From: Thermoflexus sp.
GTDB taxonomy: Bacteria; Chloroflexota; Anaerolineae; B4-G1; DUEL01
Direction: 5' to 3'
DNA: 7,277 nt
NCBI GenBank assembly: GCA_028276215.1
Contig: JAPYWT010000116.1
Span: 1 to 7,277, forward strand
The position numbers and the translations under genes were made by a program. The first letter of the stretch is position 1. Each line of letters starts with the position of its first letter. Below, one piece after another: positions 1-6,165 of the stretch. The notes under the pieces are model-generated. The model saw only the letters and a list, made by a program, of their open reading frames with translations, had not been told where the DNA came from and did no database searches.

Positions 1-44
1 CCGTTACGGCAAACCTCTGAATCAGCGAATCATCTGACGAAAGG

Positions 45-55
45 AGAGAGGAGAG
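45..55 (+). promoter_or_regulatory. Ribosome binding site of tuf
   Basis: A purine run with two overlapping Shine-Dalgarno-like cores (AGGAGA and GAGGAG) lies directly before the ATG at 56. Such a strong site fits a very highly expressed protein. No promoter can be argued in the short stretch upstream of it. Confidence 0.7.
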
Positions 56-1273
<1,218 letters not shown>

Positions 1274-1281
1274 GCGCGTCC

Positions 1282-1590
1282 ATGGCCAAGCAGAAGATTC
1301 GGATCCGCCTGAAGGCGTACGATCACCGCGTGCTGGATGAGTCGGCCCGGCGCATCGTGGAGGCGGCCGAGCGCACGGGAGCGACCGTCGTCGGCCCCAT
1401 CCCGCTGCCGACCCAGATAGAGCGCTTCACCGTGCGCCGGTCCACCTTCATTGACAAAGACTCCCACGAGCACTTTGAAATCCGGACGCACAAGCGACTG
1501 ATTGACGTCCTGGAGCCGGATAACAAGACCATAGATGCGCTGATGCGGCTCAACCTGCCCGCGGGCGTGGACATAGAAATTAAGTTGTAG
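1282..1590 (+). CDS. rpsJ: 30S ribosomal protein S10
   Basis: S10 sits in the head of the 30S subunit and is also NusE in transcription antitermination. The 102 residues match the usual family length and contain the expected landmarks: IRIRLKAYDHRVLD near the start, GPIPLPT (38-44), the extended-loop stretch with RSTFIDKDSHEHFEIRTHKR, and the ending PAGVDIEIKL. The ATG at 1282 follows the tuf stop by 8 bases. No clear Shine-Dalgarno is present, so translation is probably coupled to tuf. A repeat element begins at the base after the stop codon. Confidence 0.97.
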   Translation: MAKQKIRIRLKAYDHRVLDESARRIVEAAERTGATVVGPIPLPTQIERFTVRRSTFIDKDSHEHFEIRTHKRLIDVLEPDNKTIDALMRLNLPAGVDIEIKL

Positions 1591-1672
1591 TAGACAAGGA
1601 AACAAGTAGACAAGGAAACAACAAGGGGCGGAACGTTCTGCGTCCCCCTTGTATCCTTGTATCCTTGTATCC
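1591..1672. repeat. Palindromic repeat element between rpsJ and rplC
   Basis: The element starts with two direct copies of TAGACAAGGAAACAA (1591-1605 and 1607-1621). It then has an inverted pair, ACAAGGGG (1621-1628) and CCCCTTGT (1645-1652), whose interior can also pair (GCGGA with TCTGC around ACGT). It ends with three tandem CCTTGTAT units (1647-1670). The outer arms are also nearly complementary: ACAAGGAAACAA pairs with TTGTATCCTTGT apart from one position. The whole is an imperfect hairpin, not a gene. It lacks the T-run of an intrinsic terminator. It looks like a dispersed genomic repeat or miniature element, but other copies lie outside the window. Confidence 0.7.
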
Positions 1673-1717
1673 TGATCGCCGGGATGATGCAGCCGGTCCC
1701 AGGGCTGACAGTCCCAT

Positions 1718-1724
1718 GGAGGAG
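1718..1724 (+). promoter_or_regulatory. Ribosome binding site that fixes the rplC start
   Basis: GGAGGAG lies 8 bases before the GTG at 1733. An earlier in-frame GTG at 1724 overlaps this site and has no site of its own, so 1733 is the better start. Confidence 0.75.
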
Positions 1725-1732
1725 TGAGGATC

Positions 1733-2422
1733 GTGAAAGGAATTCTGGGGAAAAAAGTGGGAATGACCACGTTGTTCACCGCCGAAGGAGAGGCTGTCCC
1801 GGTGACGGTGATTGAGGCCGGACCCTGCTGGGTCACTCAGGTCAAGACGCCGGAGCGGGACGGCTACAGCGCGGTGCAGTTGGGCTTTGAGCCGGTGAAG
1901 CCCTCCCGCCTGACGCGCGGGGAACTGGGCCACCTGGGCCTGCTGAAGACCGACTCCGCCCACCCGCGCCGGCGGGTGCTGAAGGGGATACCCGGGCCGC
2001 TCCGCCGCCTGCGGGAGTTCCGCGTGAAGCCGGAAGAGGCCCCCGCTGAGGGCGAAAAAATCACCGTGGACGTCTTCCAGGTGGGGGACCGGGTGGATGT
2101 GGTCGGCACGTCTAAGGGGCGCGGGTTCGCGGGTGGCATCAAGCGCTACGGCTTCAACCGCCAGCCCAAGACCCACGGCCAGTCGGACCGGGAACGCCGC
2201 CACGGCTCCATTGGCGCCACCACGACGCCCGGTCGGGTGCTGAAGGGACTGCGGATGCCCGGCCGCATGGGCGGCGCGCGGGTGACGGTGCAGAACCTGG
2301 AGGTCGTTATGGTGGACCCGGAGCGGAATCTGCTGGCGGTGCGCGGCGCCGTCCCCGGCCACCGGGGGAGCCTGGTGATGATCAAGCAGGCCCGAAAGAC
2401 GAAGGAACTGCGCAGGGAGTAG
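1733..2422 (+). CDS. rplC: 50S ribosomal protein L3
   Basis: L3 is an early 50S assembly protein whose loop reaches toward the peptidyl-transferase centre. Starting at GTG 1733 gives 229 residues beginning MKGILGKKVGMT, the typical L3 N-terminus. An alternative GTG at 1724 would add MRI but lacks a ribosome binding site. The family signature is clear: TSKGRGFAGGIKR, then THGQSD (about 147-152), GSIGATTTPGRVLKG (about 158-172) and RMGGARVTVQN. The length is normal for a bacterial L3. The last codons and the stop (GGAGTAG, 2416-2422) already match the heptamer that is repeated in the gap that follows, so the repeat seems to have spread from, or into, the gene end. Confidence 0.97.
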   Translation: MKGILGKKVGMTTLFTAEGEAVPVTVIEAGPCWVTQVKTPERDGYSAVQLGFEPVKPSRLTRGELGHLGLLKTDSAHPRRRVLKGIPGPLRRLREFRVKPEEAPAEGEKITVDVFQVGDRVDVVGTSKGRGFAGGIKRYGFNRQPKTHGQSDRERRHGSIGATTTPGRVLKGLRMPGRMGGARVTVQNLEVVMVDPERNLLAVRGAVPGHRGSLVMIKQARKTKELRRE

Positions 2423-2474
2423 GACGGAGTAGGAAGTACGGAGTAGGGAATAGGAAGTAAGGAGTAGGGGGTAG
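2416..2474 (+). repeat. Heptanucleotide tandem repeat, rplC-rplD gap
   Basis: Seven consecutive 7-base units (2426-2474) are variants of GGAGTAG and GAAGTAA. A further unit (2416-2422) overlaps the rplC stop, with GAC between. The units read GGAGTAG, GAAGTAC, GGAGTAG, GGAATAG, GAAGTAA, GGAGTAG, GGGGTAG. The array ends 2 bases before the rplD ATG at 2477 and must supply its ribosome binding site. The period of 7 puts a stop codon in all three + frames within 21 bases. Confidence 0.85.
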
Positions 2475-2476
2475 AG

Positions 2477-3097
2477 ATGAAGGTTCCCGTCTGGAATATG
2501 AGCGGGCAGCAGGTGGATGAGATAGAGTTGCGGCCCGACATCTTTGAAGCGCCGATCAACGTGCCGTTGATGCACCAGGCGCTGGTGCGGCAACTGGCCA
2601 ACGCCCGCCTGGGCACCCACAAGACCAAGACCCGCGGGGAGGTCAACCGGACCACGGCCAAGTGGTATCGGCAGAAGGGGACGGGGCGGGCCCGTCACGG
2701 CAGCCGGAATGCGCCCATTTTCGTCGGCGGCGGTATCGCGCACGGGCCCAAGCCGCGCAGTTACGAGCAACGGATGCCCAAAAAGATGCGTCGGGCCGCT
2801 CTGCGCAGTGCCCTCAGCGTGAAGGCCGGTCAGCAGCAGATTGTGGTGGTGGACCGTCTGGAGTTGCCCGAGCCGAAGACGCGGGAGATGCGGGAGGTGT
2901 TGACCCGGCTGAATGTGGGGGAGAACGCCCTGATTCTCCTGCCGGGGCGCAATGAGACGGTGGAGAAGTCCGTGCGCAACCTGCCGAGGGTGAAGACGCT
3001 CCACGCCAGTTACCTGAACATCCGCGACCTGCTGCAGTACGAAAAAGTGGTCATGCCGCTGGGCGCCCTGCAGGTGATAGAGTCCATTCTGGGGTAG
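2477..3097 (+). CDS. rplD: 50S ribosomal protein L4
   Basis: L4 binds 23S rRNA and its extended loop lines the peptide exit tunnel. In E. coli it also represses the S10 operon. The 206 residues fit the family. The conserved loop runs from about 49 to 95 and includes KTRGEVNRTTAKWYRQKGTG and RARHGSRNAPIFVGGG, followed by PKPRSYEQRMPKKMRRAAL. The C-terminal domain ends NIRDLLQYEKVVMP and IESILG. The start ATG 2477 is preceded by a G-rich heptamer array and not by a separately recognisable site. rplW follows after 4 bases, so the two are probably translationally coupled. No E. coli-like L4 regulatory leader can be identified in this window. Confidence 0.97.
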   Translation: MKVPVWNMSGQQVDEIELRPDIFEAPINVPLMHQALVRQLANARLGTHKTKTRGEVNRTTAKWYRQKGTGRARHGSRNAPIFVGGGIAHGPKPRSYEQRMPKKMRRAALRSALSVKAGQQQIVVVDRLELPEPKTREMREVLTRLNVGENALILLPGRNETVEKSVRNLPRVKTLHASYLNIRDLLQYEKVVMPLGALQVIESILG

Positions 3098-3101
3098 GGC
3101 C

Positions 3102-3404
3102 ATGCATCTGTACGAGGTCATCAAACGTCCGGTTTTGACGGAGAAAACGCAGCGGGCCACTTCGCTCCGCCGACGGCAGTACACCTTTGAGGTGGACCGG
3201 CGGGCGAACAAGGCCCTGGTCAAGCAGGCGGTGGAGACGATTTATCGGGTCCATGTGGAGGCGGTGAACATCGCCAACATGCCGGCCAAGGCCGTCCGGC
3301 GGTGGGGACGTCGTCGGGTGGTGCGGATTCCGGCCTGGAAGAAGGCGGTGGTCACCCTTGCCGAAGGGGAGCGCATCCCGGAACTGGAAGTGCTGGAGGG
3401 CTAA
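3102..3404 (+). CDS. rplW: 50S ribosomal protein L23
   Basis: L23 sits at the exit of the peptide tunnel and is the docking site for trigger factor and the signal recognition particle. The 100 residues carry the family N-terminus YEVIKRPVLTEKT (4-16), the core YTFEVDRRANKALVKQAVE, and the basic extension with VRRWGRRR. The C-terminus ends ELEVLEG. The ATG is 4 bases after the rplD stop and the purine-rich end of rplD (CTGGGGTAGGG) can serve as the ribosome binding site. rplB starts one base after the stop. Confidence 0.96.
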   Translation: MHLYEVIKRPVLTEKTQRATSLRRRQYTFEVDRRANKALVKQAVETIYRVHVEAVNIANMPAKAVRRWGRRRVVRIPAWKKAVVTLAEGERIPELEVLEG

Positions 3405-3405
3405 G

Positions 3406-4242
3406 GTGGCGATCAAGGTCTACAAGCCGACATCACCCGGACGACGGGGGATGACCGGCTCGTTGTTTGAGGAAATCACGAAGACCGAGCCGGAACGCAG
3501 TCTGGTTGTCCCCTTGAAGAAGACGGGCGGACGGAATGTCCAGGGGCGGATCACCATCCGTCACCGGGGCGGCGGCCATAAGCGGCTGTACCGTCTGATT
3601 GACTTCAAACGGGACAAGCATGGGATTCCGGCCCGCGTGGCATCCATAGAGTACGACCCGAACCGGTCAGCGCGCATCGCCCTGCTGGTCTACGCGGACG
3701 GGGAGAAGCGCTACATCCTGGCTCCCCTGGGCTTGAAGGTCGGGGATACGGTGATGAGTGGCCCGACGGCCGAGGTCCGGGTGGGGAACGCGCTGCCGCT
3801 GGAGCGCATCCCGCTGGGGACGACGGTCCACAATATTGAGTTGTACCCCGGACGGGGCGGGCAGTTGGTCCGCTCGGCGGGTTGTGCCGCCCAGGTGCTG
3901 GCGAAGGAAGGGGAGTACGTGACAGTCCGCCTGCCCAGCGGTGAGATGCGGCTGATCCGCAAGGAGTGCATGGCGACGGTCGGGCAGGTGGGGAACGAGG
4001 AGCACGCCAACATCAAGTTGGGCAAAGCGGGTCGGAAGCGCTGGCTGGGGCGGCGTCCACACGTGCGCGGTTCGGCGATGAGCCCGCGCGATCACCCGCA
4101 CGGTGGTGGCGAAGGCCGTTCGCCCATCGGCATGCCCGGCCCGAAGACGCCGTGGGGCAAGCCGACCCTGGGCAAGAAGACCCGGCGCAATAAGACGACG
4201 GATAAATACATCATCCGCCGTCGGGGGAAGCGTCGGCAGTAG
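3406..4242 (+). CDS. rplB: 50S ribosomal protein L2
   Basis: L2 is needed for subunit association and peptidyl-transferase centre assembly. The correct start is GTG 3406, giving 278 residues beginning MAIKVYKPTSPGRRGMT. It has GGAGGG (3395-3400) five bases upstream and begins one base after the rplW stop. The open frame extends further upstream (to 3358) only because it overlaps rplW. Landmarks are TSPGRR near residues 9-14, GRITIRHRGGGHKRLYR, AAQVLAKEGEYVTVRLPSGE, and the C-terminal DHPHGGGEGRSPIG, where His230 corresponds to the functionally important His229 of E. coli. The ending KTTDKYIIRRRGKRRQ is typical. Its length and motifs are normal. Confidence 0.97.
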   Translation: MAIKVYKPTSPGRRGMTGSLFEEITKTEPERSLVVPLKKTGGRNVQGRITIRHRGGGHKRLYRLIDFKRDKHGIPARVASIEYDPNRSARIALLVYADGEKRYILAPLGLKVGDTVMSGPTAEVRVGNALPLERIPLGTTVHNIELYPGRGGQLVRSAGCAAQVLAKEGEYVTVRLPSGEMRLIRKECMATVGQVGNEEHANIKLGKAGRKRWLGRRPHVRGSAMSPRDHPHGGGEGRSPIGMPGPKTPWGKPTLGKKTRRNKTTDKYIIRRRGKRRQ

Positions 4243-4243
4243 G

Positions 4244-4299
4244 GGAGCAGGAAGTAGGAAGTAGGGAGTAAGGAGTAGGAAGTAGGGAGTAAGGAGGGA
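4244..4299 (+). repeat. Heptanucleotide tandem repeat, rplB-rpsS gap
   Basis: Eight consecutive 7-base units fill the gap: GGAGCAG, GAAGTAG, GAAGTAG, GGAGTAA, GGAGTAG, GAAGTAG, GGAGTAA, GGAGGGA. The array begins right after the rplB stop. Its last unit together with the preceding AA (AAGGAGGG) forms a near-perfect Shine-Dalgarno before the rpsS ATG at 4302. Confidence 0.88.
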
Positions 4300-4301
4300 T
4301 T

Positions 4302-4592
4302 ATGGGACGCTCGCTGAAAAAAGGCCCGTATGTGGACCCGAAGTTGCTGCGGAAGGTGGAGGAACTGAATCGGGCTGGGGAGAAACGGGTGATCCGGACC
4401 TGGTCCCGGGACTCCACCATCTTCCCCCAAATGGTGGGCCATACCATCGCCGTTCACGACGGACGGCGGCATGTGCCGATCTACATCACCGAAAACATGG
4501 TGGGCCATAAACTGGGGGAATTCGCTCCGACGCGGACGTTCCGGGGACACATCACCAAAGAAAAGAAGGGCGAGGTTCGGAAGAAGAAGTAG
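4302..4592 (+). CDS. rpsS: 30S ribosomal protein S19
   Basis: S19 binds 16S rRNA in the 30S head with S13 near the A and P sites. The 96 residues are the standard length and nearly every family landmark is present: MGRSLKKGPYVDPKLL at the start, IRTWSRDSTIFPQMVGHTIAVHDG in the middle, HVPIYITENMVGHKLGEFAPTRTF and the basic tail ending in KKK. The ATG 4302 has a strong Shine-Dalgarno, AAGGAGGG, which is itself the end of a tandem heptamer array. Another heptamer array starts directly after the stop codon at 4592. Confidence 0.97.
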   Translation: MGRSLKKGPYVDPKLLRKVEELNRAGEKRVIRTWSRDSTIFPQMVGHTIAVHDGRRHVPIYITENMVGHKLGEFAPTRTFRGHITKEKKGEVRKKK

Positions 4593-4669
4593 GGAGTAGG
4601 AAGTAAGGAGTAGGGAGTAGGAAGTAAGGAGTAGGGAGTAGGAAGTAAGGAGTAGGGAGTAAGGGGTGA
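4593..4669 (+). repeat. Heptanucleotide tandem repeat, rpsS-rplV gap
   Basis: Exactly eleven 7-base units (77 bases) lie here. The first nine form three identical 21-base copies (4593-4613, 4614-4634, 4635-4655) of the order GGAGTAG, GAAGTAA, GGAGTAG. They are followed by GGAGTAA and GGGGTGA. The array begins at the base after the rpsS stop and ends three bases before the rplV ATG, so it supplies the rplV ribosome binding site. The perfect 21-base copies suggest recent expansion by slippage. Confidence 0.93.
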
Positions 4670-4672
4670 GGT

Positions 4673-5029
4673 ATGGAGGTCCGTGCACAGGCGAAGCATA
4701 TCCCGATGTCGGCGCGAAAGGTGCGCCGGGTGATTGACCAGGTGCGGGGCATGGATGTGGTGGGAGCGCTGGAGGTGCTGCGTATGATGCCCCACGCGGC
4801 CGCGCGCCCGGTGGAGAAACTGATCCGCTCGGCCGTCGCCAATGCGGAGGAGAACATCGGTCTTTCCCGGGACAACCTGTATATTGCCCGCATCGTGGCC
4901 GATGAGGGGCCAGGGGTGGCGCCGGGCAAGGGGTTGCGGCCCCGCTTCGCGGCCCGGGGACGGTATCGCCCCATCCGCCGCCGCTCGTCCCACATCACCG
5001 TTGTCCTGGACGAGTTTGAGGAGGAGTAA
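4673..5029 (+). CDS. rplV: 50S ribosomal protein L22
   Basis: L22 contacts all domains of 23S rRNA and its beta-hairpin lines the exit tunnel. The 118 residues include MEVRAQAKHIPMSARKVRRVIDQVRG at the N-terminus, PVEKLIRSAVANAEEN in the globular core, and the hairpin tip around GKGLRPRFAARGRYRPIRRRSSHITVVL. The ATG 4673 follows a heptamer array whose last unit (GGGGTGAGG) is the likely ribosome binding site. The last codons, Glu-Glu-stop (GAGGAGTAA), form the left edge of a 92-base unit that is duplicated in tandem downstream. Confidence 0.97.
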   Translation: MEVRAQAKHIPMSARKVRRVIDQVRGMDVVGALEVLRMMPHAAARPVEKLIRSAVANAEENIGLSRDNLYIARIVADEGPGVAPGKGLRPRFAARGRYRPIRRRSSHITVVLDEFEEE

Positions 5030-5203
5030 ATATTCACCACGAAGACACAAAGACACAAAGTTTAGAAATCTCTTCCTTCGTGTCTTCGTGTCTTGGTGGT
5101 TAGAACTTAAGGGAGGAGTAAATATTCACCACGAAGACACAAAGACACAAAGTTTAGAAATCTCTTCCTTCGTGTCTTCGTGTCTTGGTGGTTAGAACTT
5201 AAG
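5020..5203 (+). repeat. Perfect 92-base tandem duplication of a hairpin repeat
   Basis: Two identical copies lie at 5020-5111 and 5112-5203, with the next few bases (GGAGGGGTA) still resembling the copy start. Each copy begins GGAGGAGTAAATATT; in copy 1 this is the end of rplV. Each contains a 24-base inverted repeat (left arm 5037-5060, right arm 5076-5099 in copy 1; 5129-5152 and 5168-5191 in copy 2). The arms match at 21 of 24 positions around a 15-base loop. The arms carry GAAGACACAAAGACAC and its counterpart. Each copy ends in AAGGGAGG, a Shine-Dalgarno-like sequence, and only the second is placed to serve rpsC. No coding capacity is evident. Confidence 0.92.
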
Positions 5204-5208
5204 GGAGG
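5203..5208 (+). promoter_or_regulatory. Ribosome binding site deciding the TTG start of rpsC
   Basis: GGGAGG at the end of the second 92-base copy lies 6 bases before TTG 5215. No ATG or GTG is available at the conserved N-terminus, so this site supports TTG as the start. Confidence 0.7.
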
Positions 5209-5214
5209 GGTATT

Positions 5215-5892
5215 TTGGGACGAAAGGTACATCCCTACGGCTTTCGGTTGAAGATTTTGCGGGATTGGAAGGCCCGCTGGTACGCCGAGGGCAAGGCCTA
5301 CCGGGACCTGCTTCAGGAGGACCTGCGCATTCGGGAGTACATAGAGCGGGAACTGGCACCGGCGGGGGTCTCACGCATTGAGATTGAGCGCTTCCCGAAT
5401 CAGGTGCAGGTGACCATCTGGACCGCGCGCCCGGGCATCGTGATCGGGCGGAAGGGCGGTGCGGTGAAGGTGCTCCGGCAGGACCTGGAGGAGATGACCG
5501 GCAAGCGGGTGCACGTGGACGTGCGGGAGGTGGAGCAGCCGGAACTGGATGCTCGCCTGGTGGCCCAGAACATCGTGGCCCAACTGGAACGCCGGATTTC
5601 CCACGGCCGGGCGATGAAGCGGGCCATCCAGCAGGCCATGCGGGCTGGCGCCCAGGGGGTCTGGATTATCTGCAAGGGCCGGATTGGGGGCGCCGAAATG
5701 GCCCGCCCGGTGGCGATGCGGGAGGGCCGGGTGCCCCGCCAGACCCTGCGCGCCGATATTGACTTCGCCCGCGCCGAGGCCTATACCACCTACGGCCGCA
5801 TCGGCGTCAAGGTCTGGATTTACAAGGGGGAGGTCCTCTCGGAGGCGAAATCCGAAGTCCCGGAGGAGCAACCGCAGCCGTTTGTAGTGTGA
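5215..5892 (+). CDS. rpsC: 30S ribosomal protein S3
   Basis: S3 lies at the mRNA entry tunnel of the 30S subunit and takes part in mRNA unwinding. The TTG start gives 225 residues beginning MGRKVHPYGFRLK, the expected N-terminus. The KH domain has the GXXG loop GRKG (78-81), followed by REVEQPELDARLVAQNI. The C-terminal domain contains AMRAGAQG (141-148), RIGGAEMAR, REGRVP, TLRADIDF and TTYGRIGVKVWIYKGE. Two places differ from what I know of the family: Lys of the AMRxGAKG motif is Gln147, and the usual Trp-Tyr before REGRVP is replaced (PVAMREGRVP). The stop TGA (5890-5892) overlaps a GTG that opens a small foreign gene instead of leading to rplP. Confidence 0.96.
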   Translation: MGRKVHPYGFRLKILRDWKARWYAEGKAYRDLLQEDLRIREYIERELAPAGVSRIEIERFPNQVQVTIWTARPGIVIGRKGGAVKVLRQDLEEMTGKRVHVDVREVEQPELDARLVAQNIVAQLERRISHGRAMKRAIQQAMRAGAQGVWIICKGRIGGAEMARPVAMREGRVPRQTLRADIDFARAEAYTTYGRIGVKVWIYKGEVLSEAKSEVPEEQPQPFVV

Positions 5893-6080
5893 GAGCTGAT
5901 TTGAAGAAAATTGCAGGCATAGATGTGTTAAACAAGACGCTGGGGCCTGTGCTGGCGTTTCGGTTCTTGACCTTATTCCACCGGGAACCCACCGATTATG
6001 TGGAGATTTCCCGGCGTCTGTATGAGGGGCAAACCATTGATGAGTTATTTGAAAGAGCGAAGGGGCTCTGGAAGGGTTGA
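5889..6080 (+). CDS. Small protein of unknown function, coupled to rpsC
   Basis: I do not recognise a named family. The GTG start at 5889 overlaps the rpsC stop as GTGA, an arrangement typical of translational coupling. A TTG at 5901 is an alternative. The 63 residues are mostly predicted alpha-helical: DVLNKTLGPVLAFRFLTLFHRE, then DYVEISRRLYEGQTIDELFERAKGLW. The pattern of an RFL-x2-F helix, a DY...R-x2-L-x-G turn and a final helix recalls small proteins often found next to toxin-antitoxin genes in cyanobacteria and Chloroflexota; that comparison is from memory. There is no membrane segment or signal peptide. The base composition is lower in GC than rpsC. A role as an antitoxin or accessory protein is only a guess from the neighbours. 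Confidence 0.6.
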   Translation: MRADLKKIAGIDVLNKTLGPVLAFRFLTLFHREPTDYVEISRRLYEGQTIDELFERAKGLWKG

Positions 6081-6089
6081 GGGAAGGAT

Positions 6090-6116
6090 TTGGCAGGCTT
6101 GGTAGGCTTGAACGGC
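6090..6116 (+). repeat. Degenerate 9-base tandem repeat
   Basis: Three successive units read TTGGCAGGC, TTGGTAGGC and TTGAACGGC in the gap between the 63-residue gene and the HicB-like gene. The repeat is short and imperfect and leads straight into the hairpin at 6116-6151. Its role is unknown. Confidence 0.4.
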
Positions 6117-6151
6117 TCGGTCAGGTCTCGCTGGCTCCTGAGGCGACCGAG
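6116..6151 (+). promoter_or_regulatory. Hairpin before the HicB-like gene, possible operator or attenuator
   Basis: CTCGGTC (6116-6122) is an exact inverted match to GACCGAG (6145-6151), and the inner CAGG (6122-6125) pairs with CCTG (6137-6140). There is no T-run after it, so an intrinsic terminator is unlikely. Its place just before the accessory antitoxin genes makes a binding site or mRNA structure conceivable. AGAGGTG (6155-6161) downstream is the ribosome binding site for the ATG at 6166. Confidence 0.4.
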
Positions 6152-6165
6152 GATAGAGGTGCGGG

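Noticed and set aside
1..37. Possible C-terminus of an upstream gene (frame from base 2 reads RYGKPLNQRII then stop)
   Set aside because: Twelve codons are too few to recognise, another frame stops at 18-20, and neither matches an EF-G ending I can identify.
1621..1652. Intrinsic terminator between rpsJ and rplC
   Set aside because: The hairpin is strong but is followed by TATCCTTGTATCC and not by a run of T, and the operon clearly continues.
1580..3223. A long open frame on the minus strand across rplC and rplD
   Set aside because: It lies antisense to two certain ribosomal genes, its sequence is rich in Pro, His, Arg and Leu as expected of a shadow of GC-rich codons, and part of it translates the repeat elements. 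No family is recognisable.
2416..4669. CRISPR-like arrays
   Set aside because: The units are 7 bases long and contiguous, with no unique spacers and no cas genes. They are simple tandem repeats.
4092..5058. Minus-strand frames with repeated Leu-Leu-Pro-Thr-Pro-Tyr-Ser peptides
   Set aside because: These are translations of the heptamer arrays, which have no stop codons on the minus strand, flanked by antisense of rplB, rpsS and rplV.
5035..5099. Terminator hairpins between rplV and rpsC
   Set aside because: The stems are long but AT/GC mixed with mismatches, are followed by GGTTAGAACTTAAG without a T-run, and lie within a continuous essential operon.
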